Part shown: one piece after another, positions 6,295 through 14,312 of the stretch | Layout of the letters: the number at the start of each line of letters is the position of its first letter | Numbering within the stretch: position 1 is the stretch's first letter | Assembly: GCA_019314185.1 (NCBI GenBank) | Contig: JAFCZU010000056.1 | Location: 1 to 15,980, forward strand | DNA length: 15,980 bases | From: Deltaproteobacteria bacterium | GTDB lineage: Bacteria > Desulfobacterota > Desulfobacteria > Desulfobacterales > ETH-SRB1 | Reading direction: 5' to 3' | Notes under the pieces: generated by a model | Told to the model about the DNA's origin: nothing | The model's database searches: none | The model's input: only the letters and a program-made list of their open reading frames with translations | Translations under genes and position numbers: made by a program

Positions 6295-7500
6295 ATGAGA
6301 ATTCTGTTCGTTAACGCCTATCTCCCCATGTATGACCGCGCATCTGCTGACCTTCGCATGTTTACATTAGTAAGATTGCTTGCCGCCCACGGGCACACTT
6401 GTATATTCTGTGCATACAATTATGCAAGCCAGCAGCGTAGTCTTGGCGATGCAAAAGTGGCGATGTATCGAGCATCACTTGAGCAAGAAGGTGTTACTGT
6501 TTGTCTATGTGCGGTGGAAAAAGTTCTCAAGCAGAAACGTTTTGAAGTAGTTTACTTCAAATACTTTTTTACGGCAGAACGACATATAGCATCTGTACGC
6601 ATCTGGCAGCCCGGGTGCAGAGTCATTGTTGACAGCGTTGACTTAGCTTATGCCCGCTTATTGGCGAAGGCTGATATGAGTGGATTGCATGATGAACGTA
6701 CAAAAGCGGAAGAAATTAAACGCCGTGAAATAGCGACATATGCGTCGGCTGATCTGGTTATCACAATTACAGACCAAGACGACGAAATCTTAAAAAGAGA
6801 TTTCCCTTCGGCAAACACATATGTCATTCCAAATATTCATACAATTCATAGACTCAAAAGGAAAGAATGTGAACATCCCAGTCTGCTCTTTATTGGAACT
6901 TTCGAGCATGAACCTAACGTAGATGCGGTGCTGTATTTCAAACGCGAAATATGGCCGCTCATTGAAGCCAAAATAGAAGATGTCATATGGACTGTTGTAG
7001 GACCCGACCCGTCGGATGAAATTCTGGAGATCGCCTCTGATCGCATTTTGATAAAGGGTTTCGTCCCCGACACATTGCCTTACCTGCTACGAACATGGGT
7101 GTCCATTGCACCGCTTCGATACGGAGCCGGCATGAAAGGCAAGGTTGGAGAAGCGATGGCTGCAGGTGTGCCTGTTGTAACTACCGGATTCGGTATTCAG
7201 GGAATGAACGTCGTTTCTGGGAAACATCTCTTAGTGGCAGATGACCCTGAGAGCTTTGCTGCTCAGCTCGTCAGGCTTCTTAAGAATAAAGAATTACGGG
7301 ACATGATCGGAATGGCAGCACAGGACTTCATCGCCAGTCGTTACAGCCTGGAAGCCGTGGACCAAATATTACAGGAGTTGTTCGGCGATGTAAGCAAAAT
7401 GCCGGCGCCTAAAAGATTGCCTTTCAGGATGACCAGAAAAGCGTTTCTGCAGGCACATACATTTCTCCAAAGACATCTTTTGTGGCGATTCAGGGTTTAA
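6295..7500 (+). CDS. Family 4 glycosyltransferase (GT-B fold)
   Basis: About 401 residues from the ATG at 6295, with the two halves of a GT-B enzyme. The N-terminal half begins MRILFVNAYLP and holds VVYFKYFF and VIVDSVD strands. A linker with YVIPNIHTI follows. The donor-binding half includes LLFIGTFEHEPNVDAV, VVGPDP and RYGAGMKGKVGEAMAAGVPVV. In that block only the second glutamate of the GT4 E-x7-E pair is present (E286), as in a known subgroup of GT4 enzymes. It probably transfers a sugar from a nucleotide donor during glycan assembly; the sugar is not known. An in-frame ATG at 6256 would add 13 residues. The later start is favoured because AAAAAGGG lies just before it and the fold starts there. 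The gene is the first of the GC-richer block. Confidence 0.9.
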   Translation: MRILFVNAYLPMYDRASADLRMFTLVRLLAAHGHTCIFCAYNYASQQRSLGDAKVAMYRASLEQEGVTVCLCAVEKVLKQKRFEVVYFKYFFTAERHIASVRIWQPGCRVIVDSVDLAYARLLAKADMSGLHDERTKAEEIKRREIATYASADLVITITDQDDEILKRDFPSANTYVIPNIHTIHRLKRKECEHPSLLFIGTFEHEPNVDAVLYFKREIWPLIEAKIEDVIWTVVGPDPSDEILEIASDRILIKGFVPDTLPYLLRTWVSIAPLRYGAGMKGKVGEAMAAGVPVVTTGFGIQGMNVVSGKHLLVADDPESFAAQLVRLLKNKELRDMIGMAAQDFIASRYSLEAVDQILQELFGDVSKMPAPKRLPFRMTRKAFLQAHTFLQRHLLWRFRV

Positions 7501-7552
7501 AAATTTATTAGCATTATCTGAGTTGGATATTCGAATAAGGTAAAGACAAATC

Positions 7553-8920
7553 ATGCAGTCTGACAATAAGTTGACAATATTGTATATTGAGCCGCACAGC
7601 GCTCCTGATGGTGGTGCTGAGCAGGCTCTGATCTTGCTCTTAAAGAACATTGACAAAAAGCGTTTTCACCCGATTGTTCTCCTCCCTGACGGCCCGATGA
7701 GAAAACTCATAGAGCAGATGGGCGTGAAGACATACATATCTAAAACAAACTATCTTTGGTTTGAGAATCAGCGCCACTATTACCTGCTGCTAAACGACCT
7801 GAACGAAGCGCTCAGTCAGGTCGTCAGCATACTGGACAAGGAAAACGTCGACCTCATTCATACTAACGACTATTGGGCCTTCAGCGGAGCGTTGGGTTCC
7901 CGTCTTGCTGGTGTGCCGCACCTTTGGCACCTGCACATTCCTTTAATGAATAATCATCCGCTTTTCAGGTTTTTCCCCGTTCGCACTCCTACCTTTGGAC
8001 ACTTGATCAACGAATTGTCGGATGTGGTGGTTTCTGTTTCAGGCGGGGTAAGGGTGAGCATGGCCCCGTATGTCACAGAGGAAAAACTCGAAGTTGTTTA
8101 CAACGGGATTGATATCGAGAAATTTAATGCACGCACCACCAAAGGGCTTGTTCGCAGAGAGTTGGGCATCCATGACAAAGATTGTGTTCTCACAAGTGTT
8201 GGTCGCATATGTGAGCAGAAGGGTTTTGAAGACCTGGTCGAATGCGCAGGCTCTGTATGTAGAGAAAGGATGGATGTGAAATTTCTCCTTGCAGGAGGAA
8301 CTGATGATGACGAAAAGTCAAGATTGGAATATCTCAAGAGCCGCGTTAGCGCTCTCAACCTTGAGCAAAAGTTCTTTTTCCTTGGCCGGAGGGAAGATGT
8401 GCCAAACATACTCGCCGACACCGATATTTATGTATCTTCTTCGTTATATGAGGGACATCCATTGGTTATTCTGGAAGCCATGGCCGCTGCTAAACCGGTG
8501 GTGGCAACCCGGTGCATTGGCTCCGACGAGGTCGTTATGGATGGAGACACTGGATACCTCGCAAAAGTCAACCGACCGGAAGAGCTGGCCGATAGGATCC
8601 TTCAGTTGATTGATGATAAACAGACATGTATAAAGATGGGGCTGAATGGGAGGGAGAGGTTAACAAACTCTTTTGGCCTCGATTCGTGCGTGAACCAATT
8701 GGAATTAATCTATCTGAAAATGTCCGAGAACGGCACACAAATCCCCCGAAACACAATTTGGCCAGAAATACTTACCAACATGCTGAGTGACCTCGGCAAA
8801 CTAGGTTTGCAGTCTTTAGAACATGAATGGAGGCTGAAGCAGTTGGAAAATTTTATGGACCAGTTTAAGGAAAACGTGTTTTATCAGAGTGCAAAGAAAC
8901 TTTACAAAATGTTCAGTTGA
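7553..8920 (+). CDS. Family 4 glycosyltransferase (GT-B fold)
   Basis: 455 residues. The acceptor half starts ILYIEPHSAPDGGAEQAL, the glycine-rich loop after the first strand, then LIHTNDYWAFSGALGSRLAG and WHLHIP. The hinge VVYNGIDIEKF is around residue 183-193. The donor half shows LTSVGRICEQKGFEDLV and the catalytic-region pair E300-x7-E308 in YEGHPLVILEAM. A C-terminal tail of about 70 residues beyond the fold is helical in look. AATAAGG at 7534-7540 is a possible ribosome site, rather far (12 bases) from the ATG. It is closely similar in plan to the next gene, 18 bases downstream: both have the loop at the N-terminus, WHLHIP or WHIHSP, VVYNGID or TVYNGID, and YEGHPL, so they look like an old tandem duplication. 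The donor sugar is unknown. Confidence 0.93.
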   Translation: MQSDNKLTILYIEPHSAPDGGAEQALILLLKNIDKKRFHPIVLLPDGPMRKLIEQMGVKTYISKTNYLWFENQRHYYLLLNDLNEALSQVVSILDKENVDLIHTNDYWAFSGALGSRLAGVPHLWHLHIPLMNNHPLFRFFPVRTPTFGHLINELSDVVVSVSGGVRVSMAPYVTEEKLEVVYNGIDIEKFNARTTKGLVRRELGIHDKDCVLTSVGRICEQKGFEDLVECAGSVCRERMDVKFLLAGGTDDDEKSRLEYLKSRVSALNLEQKFFFLGRREDVPNILADTDIYVSSSLYEGHPLVILEAMAAAKPVVATRCIGSDEVVMDGDTGYLAKVNRPEELADRILQLIDDKQTCIKMGLNGRERLTNSFGLDSCVNQLELIYLKMSENGTQIPRNTIWPEILTNMLSDLGKLGLQSLEHEWRLKQLENFMDQFKENVFYQSAKKLYKMFS

Positions 8921-8938
8921 ACAAGAAAGGATCCTGGC

Positions 8939-10300
8939 GTGAGAAGTCTCCACATTTTTCATCACTCTAACCTCAACAATGGCGTAGACAGAACTTGCTT
9001 TACGCTTGTCAGCGCCATGCGAGATCTTGGGCACGAAGTCCACGTGATTGTGCCGGGGGAAGGTGCGCTCACAAACGCTCTCGCCTCCAAAGGTTTTTCA
9101 TGGAAAGTGATGCCGCTCGGTTGCTGTACGGGCTCGGCCTGGAAGGCGCAGTTACGCTTTCTGAGCAATGCCGGCGTGCGCGCGAAGCAACTTGAGGACC
9201 TGTTAAGGAAAGAGAATTTTGATGTCGTCCACCTCAATACAGGCCACCTTTTTGACGCCGCACTCGCTGCTGCAAGAGTCGGCGTACCCGCCATCTGGCA
9301 CATTCACAGCCCTTTCGAGATCGACTACGAGCGCTATAAGCGTTTTGTCGGCACAGAGGGTTACGCGTGGATCCTTGAAGCGCTGGGTAGCCAGATAATT
9401 GCGGTTTCAGAAGATATTCGCACTAGCCTGACCCGTTACCTCCCACACGAGCGTATACACACAGTATACAACGGTATTGATCTGGAAGACCTTACGCAGC
9501 GTGCAGAGGAAAACAGGGGAGACATTCGCAGGGAACTCGGCCTCGAAGAGAACTCCCGTATAGTGCTCGGCGTAGGACGAATATCTGACCAAAAGGACTT
9601 CGCAACCTTCGCGCGGGTGGCGGAACGCGTTGTCTCGCAGGACGGGAACGTTTACTTCGCCATTGCAGGACCGGCGCAGGATCGCCGGTTAGCGGAGGCT
9701 CTGGAGTCGCGGGTGCAAACCCCGACTCTTAAGGGGCGGGTATTTCTGCTGGGACCCCGGTCTGATATACCGCGACTGATGGATCAAAGTGACGCGTTCC
9801 TGTCGACCGCCATTTACGAAGGACACCCTTTGACTACGATAGAGGCAATGGCGCTGCAACTTCCTGTTGTGGCCATGGCTTGCGTGGGTCTACGGGAATG
9901 CATCCAGGACGGGGTGGATGGTCTTTTGGTTCCCCTTGGCGATGTAGAGGCTGCCGCCGCCGCTGTTCTGCAAGTCCTCGGAAACGCCGACTTGGCCGAA
10001 AAGTTGGGCCGGGCAGCCCGACAAATTGTTTCAGAACGTTTCTCATGCCGCAGCTATGCCCTGGAGTTTCTTAAAGTCGCACAGAAAGCCATAAAGTACG
10101 GGCCGTCTCGTGTTGCCCATGGTTCGATTGACTTAGTACAGGGACTTCTGGGGCAGTTGGGGCGAGCAACGCATCTAATTGGCGAGCTCGAGGCAGAACG
10201 CGGGATCTGTGCTCGAACTCGTCGTTTAGCCCAAAGGACCCTACGCCCGATCCGGCATTTTGTAGAAAGCCTAAAACACACGATTTTCCATGTGGGTTGA
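8939..10300 (+). CDS. Family 4 glycosyltransferase (GT-B fold), GTG start
   Basis: 453 residues beginning at a GTG with AAGAAAGGA (8923-8931) about seven bases upstream. The acceptor half begins LHIFHHSNLNNGVDRTCFTL, with N-N-G-V in place of the more usual G-G-A/V loop, then FDVVHLNTGHLFDAALAAARVG. The hinge TVYNGIDLEDL is followed by VLGVGRISDQKDFATFARV, and the donor-site pair E294-x7-E302 lies in YEGHPLTTIEAM. About 60 residues follow the fold (GELEAERGICARTRRLAQ and on), Arg-rich and probably helical. The composition is GC-richer than its paralogue just upstream, so the two have diverged for a long time or came from different sources. It most likely adds one sugar of the glycan unit. Confidence 0.93.
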   Translation: MRSLHIFHHSNLNNGVDRTCFTLVSAMRDLGHEVHVIVPGEGALTNALASKGFSWKVMPLGCCTGSAWKAQLRFLSNAGVRAKQLEDLLRKENFDVVHLNTGHLFDAALAAARVGVPAIWHIHSPFEIDYERYKRFVGTEGYAWILEALGSQIIAVSEDIRTSLTRYLPHERIHTVYNGIDLEDLTQRAEENRGDIRRELGLEENSRIVLGVGRISDQKDFATFARVAERVVSQDGNVYFAIAGPAQDRRLAEALESRVQTPTLKGRVFLLGPRSDIPRLMDQSDAFLSTAIYEGHPLTTIEAMALQLPVVAMACVGLRECIQDGVDGLLVPLGDVEAAAAAVLQVLGNADLAEKLGRAARQIVSERFSCRSYALEFLKVAQKAIKYGPSRVAHGSIDLVQGLLGQLGRATHLIGELEAERGICARTRRLAQRTLRPIRHFVESLKHTIFHVG

Positions 10301-10368
10301 TCCTTGTGGGATGGCAGAGAATGACGAAGTATGCTGCTTGCCGGATGTGGAGATGCTGATTATTTCTT

Positions 10369-10378
10369 GGAGGAAAGG
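10369..10378 (+). promoter_or_regulatory. Strong ribosome binding site deciding a TTG start
   Basis: GGAGGAAAGG lies directly before the TTG at 10379. The alternative ATG at 10331 has no such site, which favours the TTG as the real start. Confidence 0.6.
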
Positions 10379-11314
10379 TTGGACAAGATCTCTGTAATCA
10401 TGCCCTGCTTCAATGCAGCGCCCTATCTGACAAAGAGCCTATCAAGCGCCTTGGGACAAACGTTCAAGGAGATTGAACTCATCGTCGTCGATGACGGGTC
10501 CACGGATAGCAGTCTCCAGGTTCTGGAAGGTATACGAGATCCCCGGCTCAAAATCATTTCGCAGCCAAATCGTGGAGTGTGTGCCGCGCGCAATCGAGGA
10601 TTGAGCGAGGCTTTAGGCGAACACATCGCATTCCTGGATGCGGACGATGCCTGGCACAGGGAATGCCTGACAAAACTTTATGCTGCTCTTCGATCTCACC
10701 CCGGGTCTGTCCTGGCTTATTGTGGCTGGCAAAATGTGGGCATTGAGGGCAGACGAGGTGAGCCTTTTGTACCGCCGGATTATGAGCGGCTAGACAAGGC
10801 AGAAATCTTCCTTGGTGGATGCCGCTGGCCAGTTCATGCTGCGCTGACGCGGCGTAGCGCCATCGAACAAGCGGGTGGATTCGATGAGCGCTTTCCCACC
10901 TCTGAGGATTACTACTTGTGGTTAAAGATCGCTACTCGGCATCCGATCGTGCTCGTCCCCGAAGTGCTTGCGTATTACCACTTTCATGAAGGCTGCCAGG
11001 CCACGAGAGACCGTTTACGAACCGCTTTCAACCATTTGCTGGTGCAGCAAGAATTCCTCAGGGAGCAGCCTGGCATTATCAGAGAACTTGGTCATAGCCG
11101 CATCCGAGAGCTGACTTACGGTGAGCTCCTCAAGAGAGGTTATATTTGTTACTGGGATCGAGACCTTGCGGCATCGCGCAAGATCTTTCGACAGTTAATA
11201 AAAGCAGGATACGGAAGTTTAAAGGATTGGAAATACATGTTGCCGGCTCTGCTGCCGTCTGGTCTGCACCGGGCTCTCATCCGCTCTTTCGGTAAAAGCC
11301 ACAAGGACTCCTGA
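10379..11314 (+). CDS. Family 2 glycosyltransferase, TTG start
   Basis: 311 residues. The core reads ISVIMPCFNAAPYL, then VDDGSTDSS with D38-D39, then the metal site FLDADDAW with D87, D89 and D90, and the acceptor-side TSEDYYLWLKIATRH (the E-D general-base region of GT2). It is a typical cytoplasmic-face inverting transferase for a nucleotide sugar. A longer frame opens at an ATG at 10331, but the TTG at 10379 is preceded by a strong GGAGG site (10369-10373) five bases away and gives the natural MDKISVIMPCFN start, so it is preferred. The stop overlaps the start of the next gene by one base (TGATG), so the two are coupled. Which sugar it moves is not visible. Confidence 0.92.
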   Translation: MDKISVIMPCFNAAPYLTKSLSSALGQTFKEIELIVVDDGSTDSSLQVLEGIRDPRLKIISQPNRGVCAARNRGLSEALGEHIAFLDADDAWHRECLTKLYAALRSHPGSVLAYCGWQNVGIEGRRGEPFVPPDYERLDKAEIFLGGCRWPVHAALTRRSAIEQAGGFDERFPTSEDYYLWLKIATRHPIVLVPEVLAYYHFHEGCQATRDRLRTAFNHLLVQQEFLREQPGIIRELGHSRIRELTYGELLKRGYICYWDRDLAASRKIFRQLIKAGYGSLKDWKYMLPALLPSGLHRALIRSFGKSHKDS

Positions 11315-12240
11315 TGGATTTTGTTACAGTAGCCGTTTGTACTTACAACCGCGCCGGGCGCCTGCCAGAGTTAATCAATGCTCTTCGGCAGCAGGAATGC
11401 CAGTTCCCCTTTGAGATCCTGGTGGTAGACAATAACAGCACGGACAATACCCAGGATGTGCTCAGGCAACTGGCACACATAGATGGCCCACCTCTGCGGT
11501 TTGTCAGTGAGATGCGGCAGGGAATCGTCCACGCCCGAAACCGGTGTATCGAAGAAACTCGCAACAGTGCCTTTTTGGCCTTTATTGATGATGATGAACT
11601 ACCAGGGCACTCTTACCTCAAAGTAGCGGTAGACGCCCTTAAAAATGAGGGTGCAGAATGCGTGGGTGGTGAAATACGGGTAAAACTCCCAAATGATCCA
11701 GGACCTCCGTGGTTAACAGACGAGCTGTTAGGGTTTTTGGGAAAGGTGAAGCACAGTAAAGAGGCGTTCTGGATCTCCGAGCGTTCGACACCTGTTTGGA
11801 GCGGCAATGTAGCATACAAAACGGCCTTGTTTAGGGATGGATTGCGCTTTGACGAGCGTTATAATCGCGCAGGAAAGCGAATCGGTGGTGGTTCAGACGC
11901 CATCATGTTCTGGAAACTTCTTGAAAGCAAACGACGTATCCGGTATCGCCCGGATATGTGGATTGAACATCTTATAGATCCTGAAAAAATCAGGTGCAGG
12001 TATTTCTTGAAACTGCATTTTTCAAGGGGGCGAAAATTCGGCCAATACGAAACCCGGAACTATTCACATACATTGATCGGTGTACCACCGTTTATGGTCA
12101 GACAGACCTTGCAGCACTTGGTGAAAACAATAAGAATGATAGTTTTCCGTCAACCGGGAATGGTGCGACAGGCTATGAACAGCGCTTACGCTGTGGGCAG
12201 CATATGGGGTCGACTCTTACGCCGGCAATACTGTGAATAG
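11314..12240 (+). CDS. Family 2 glycosyltransferase
   Basis: 308 residues. FVTVAVCTYNRAGRLPELI opens the fold; VDNNSTDNT begins at D39; the metal-binding acidic run is AFIDDDELP with D92 to D94 and E95. Around the middle, WSGNVAYKT and the GGGSDAIMFW segment (G-G-S-D) supply the acceptor-side acidic residue. This layout is that of the GT2 subgroup seen in exopolysaccharide clusters. A helical, basic C-terminus follows (HLVKTIRMIVFRQPGMVRQA), perhaps lying on the membrane. The ATG shares one base with the stop of the gene before (TGATG), and AAGGA (11303-11307) is its ribosome site. The end overlaps the next gene by eight bases. Confidence 0.93.
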   Translation: MDFVTVAVCTYNRAGRLPELINALRQQECQFPFEILVVDNNSTDNTQDVLRQLAHIDGPPLRFVSEMRQGIVHARNRCIEETRNSAFLAFIDDDELPGHSYLKVAVDALKNEGAECVGGEIRVKLPNDPGPPWLTDELLGFLGKVKHSKEAFWISERSTPVWSGNVAYKTALFRDGLRFDERYNRAGKRIGGGSDAIMFWKLLESKRRIRYRPDMWIEHLIDPEKIRCRYFLKLHFSRGRKFGQYETRNYSHTLIGVPPFMVRQTLQHLVKTIRMIVFRQPGMVRQAMNSAYAVGSIWGRLLRRQYCE

Positions 12241-13294
12241 GCCACGTGCTCAGATGAACTCTTGTACCGAGCAAATACCGTCTATGACCGAGTTTCAAAT
12301 AATTCACAAAAGTCAAGAACCGGATCTAGAAATTCTCATATGCACTCACAACCGGGCACGGCTTCTGTCACGAACGCTCGCTTTTCTGAACCAAGCTGCC
12401 CGGCCCAATGGTTGGCGGATTTGGATCCGGGTGGTCGTGAACGCATGTACCGACGAGACCACCTCGATTCTTCGTTCCTACGAGACTCAGGCATGTGCCA
12501 AGGGCTGGATAGCTTTGTACTGGATTGAGGAACCGATGCCAGGAAAATCCAACGCGTTAAATCGTGTGATACCTCTTCTTTCGGCTCCCGTGATCGCCTT
12601 TGTCGATGACGATCATCGGATAGATGCGAACTATCTTGTTGGCATACAAGACGCTGTGCAAGCTTATCCTGATGCCGCTCTTTTCTGTGGACGTATCCTT
12701 CCAGACTGGAATGGGACTGAACCTGCCTGGATACATGACCGTGGGTGCTTTCGTATTTACCCCTTGCCGGTTCCCCGATTCGACCAGGGCGATGAACCTC
12801 GTAAAATCCTCTCCAAAGGTCCAATCCCAGGGGGTGGAAACTTGTTCATGCGCCATATGGTTTTCCAAAAGGTCGGAGGTTTTTTGCCGGATTTTGGGCC
12901 TGTTGGTCACAATCTGGGCGGAGCAGAAGATCTTCAGTGGGTTGGGCGCTCCCTGAGACTGGGATTGCAGTTGCAGTATGTACCGGGCGTTGTGCAATAT
13001 CACTATGTAGATCCTGCGCGCTTGGCCATGCCGTACTTGATGAGAAAAGCTTATGAGCGTTCGGCTTCGGCAGTGCGACTGTCCGAAGATGTGAAGAGGC
13101 GATCAGGAATTCCCATATACTTGGCACGAAAGATAGCCGATTATCTTCTCCGCAGCGTTTTTAGCATCGGCAACACGTCAAAACGACGGTTCTACTTGGT
13201 AAGGCTTGCGGCTTCCATGGGTGAAATTAAAGGATTTCTGCAAGCACGAAACGATCGAAGAGGTCAGACCGTTCGCAACTTATCGACTCTTTGA
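12233..13294 (+). CDS. Family 2 glycosyltransferase
   Basis: 353 residues from a GTG at 12233; in-frame ATGs at 12254 and 12284 are possible starts, and the fold begins only at about residue 31 (LEILICTHNRARLLSRTL). It then shows VNACTDETTSIL, PGKSNALNRVIP and the acidic FVDDDHRID with D125 to D127. The acceptor part includes GGGNLFMRHMVFQKVGGF and NLGGAEDLQW (E-D), as in the gene before it; the two are related and probably act in turn on the same glycan. The overlap with the upstream gene and the tight gap to the next gene suggest one operon. The C-terminal 90 residues are basic. The donor sugar is unknown. Confidence 0.92.
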   Translation: MNRPRAQMNSCTEQIPSMTEFQIIHKSQEPDLEILICTHNRARLLSRTLAFLNQAARPNGWRIWIRVVVNACTDETTSILRSYETQACAKGWIALYWIEEPMPGKSNALNRVIPLLSAPVIAFVDDDHRIDANYLVGIQDAVQAYPDAALFCGRILPDWNGTEPAWIHDRGCFRIYPLPVPRFDQGDEPRKILSKGPIPGGGNLFMRHMVFQKVGGFLPDFGPVGHNLGGAEDLQWVGRSLRLGLQLQYVPGVVQYHYVDPARLAMPYLMRKAYERSASAVRLSEDVKRRSGIPIYLARKIADYLLRSVFSIGNTSKRRFYLVRLAASMGEIKGFLQARNDRRGQTVRNLSTL

Positions 13295-13304
13295 TGACAA
13301 TACA

Positions 13305-14249
13305 ATGCCTGTGTTACGAAATATTCATAAATTGCTTGATCGCGAAATAAGGGCAAAAAACGTTGTTGCCTTTCGTTATTGGTTGAAAGGGATGCACTGG
13401 CAGTTGAAGCGACCCAAAATGCCCGATCCGGTGTTCATTGTCGGGTGCTCTCGCTCCGGTACAACCGTAATTTACGAAACTGTTAGACAGTCGAAGAGCC
13501 TCCTATCTTTTGGTTATGAACTTCCACGACTATGGAACGGCTTGTGGGGACCAGCACATAATGGGTGGGCGTCTGAAGCAGCCTCCGCAGAGGATGCCCG
13601 CACTGAACACAGGGATGCTGCCTTTAAGTTTTTCTACGAGCGCCTTGGATCAGGACGTGTGCTCGACAAAACCTGCATTAACACAATGCGTATTCCATAT
13701 CTTAACAAATTGTTCCCAAATGCTCATTTCATTTACATTTACAGGGATGGACGGGACAATGTCAGTTCCCTTATGGAGGGCTGGAAGATAGGGGAGCACT
13801 TTGCCCTCGAAAAGTTTCTCGGAGCCTTTCCGTGTTCTGTACGAATCGAAAACGGAAGCTTCAACCAGTGGTGCTTTTTCCTCCCTCCTGGCTGGCGTGA
13901 TTACAATGAAGCTTCTCTGGATGAGGTGTGTGCCCATCAGTGGATTACGGCAAATCAGATGGCCCTTGATGCCAAAAAGCTTGTTCCTGAAAGGCAATGG
14001 ATACAGATGCGTTACGAGGACCTCTTTTTTCGACCGGTCGAGGTATTTGAAGATGTTTTTGAAAGACTGGGCCTGCCTTTTGATGAACATATACGTAACA
14101 GGTGTGCAAATTTGAAAGCACACCCGACAAGCATTGTAAAAGGACAGCCTCAATTAGGCAAATGGAAAAAACAAAATCCTCAAGCTATTGGACGGATCAT
14201 AGAGAAAATCCGTCCTTTGATGAACGAACTCGGTTATGACGCAAATTAA
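13305..14249 (+). CDS. Sulfotransferase family protein
   Basis: 314 residues from the ATG at 13305. The frame is open further upstream (to a TTG at 13206), but that part overlaps the GT2 gene by about 90 bases and carries no known motif. The PAPS 5'-phosphosulfate loop is VFIVGCSRSGTT (residues 43-54) and the 3'-phosphate segment is IYIYRDGRDNVSS with R147 and D151. RYEDLFFRP and the KWKKQNPQAIGRI region near the end are usual late motifs of the family (compare RYEDLVKEP and ARWRKVLPEE in the sulfotransferase at 4355). It would transfer a sulfo group from PAPS to a sugar hydroxyl. Only about ten bases separate it from the GT2 gene, so its acceptor is probably the glycan made by this operon. 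Confidence 0.92.
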   Translation: MPVLRNIHKLLDREIRAKNVVAFRYWLKGMHWQLKRPKMPDPVFIVGCSRSGTTVIYETVRQSKSLLSFGYELPRLWNGLWGPAHNGWASEAASAEDARTEHRDAAFKFFYERLGSGRVLDKTCINTMRIPYLNKLFPNAHFIYIYRDGRDNVSSLMEGWKIGEHFALEKFLGAFPCSVRIENGSFNQWCFFLPPGWRDYNEASLDEVCAHQWITANQMALDAKKLVPERQWIQMRYEDLFFRPVEVFEDVFERLGLPFDEHIRNRCANLKAHPTSIVKGQPQLGKWKKQNPQAIGRIIEKIRPLMNELGYDAN

Positions 14250-14262
14250 ACGACTACCTGCC

Positions 14263-14292
14263 AAAGCTTTTTCGCCTAAAAGGCGAAGCTTT
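14263..14292. repeat. Intergenic hairpin with the IS left-end core
   Basis: AAAGC pairs with GCTTT and TTCGCCT with AGGCGAA around an AAA loop, with a TTT bulge on the left side. The TCGCC/GGCGA core is the same as in the left hairpin of the IS200/IS605 relic (3664-3677). It sits in the 63-base gap between the sulfotransferase and the ligase. No T-run follows, so a terminator is less likely than an element remnant or an RNA-stability hairpin. Confidence 0.5.
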
Positions 14293-14312
14293 CAAACCTG
14301 GCTAATGGAAAA

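Noticed and set aside
10311..10397. 28-codon + frame overlapping the start of a GT2 gene
   Set aside because: No family signal; the sequence is better explained as leader of the GT2 gene with its GGAGG site.
12336..12824. 162-codon open frame on the minus strand
   Set aside because: Lies wholly antisense to a GT2 gene with clear motifs; its protein resembles nothing known and looks like a shadow.
13206..13304. Longer start for the second sulfotransferase (TTG at 13206)
   Set aside because: It would overlap the GT2 gene by about 90 bases, and the extra residues carry no motif; the ATG at 13305 is simpler.
13650..14153. 167-codon open frame on the minus strand
   Set aside because: Antisense to the second sulfotransferase, whose motifs and length are complete; no family signal.
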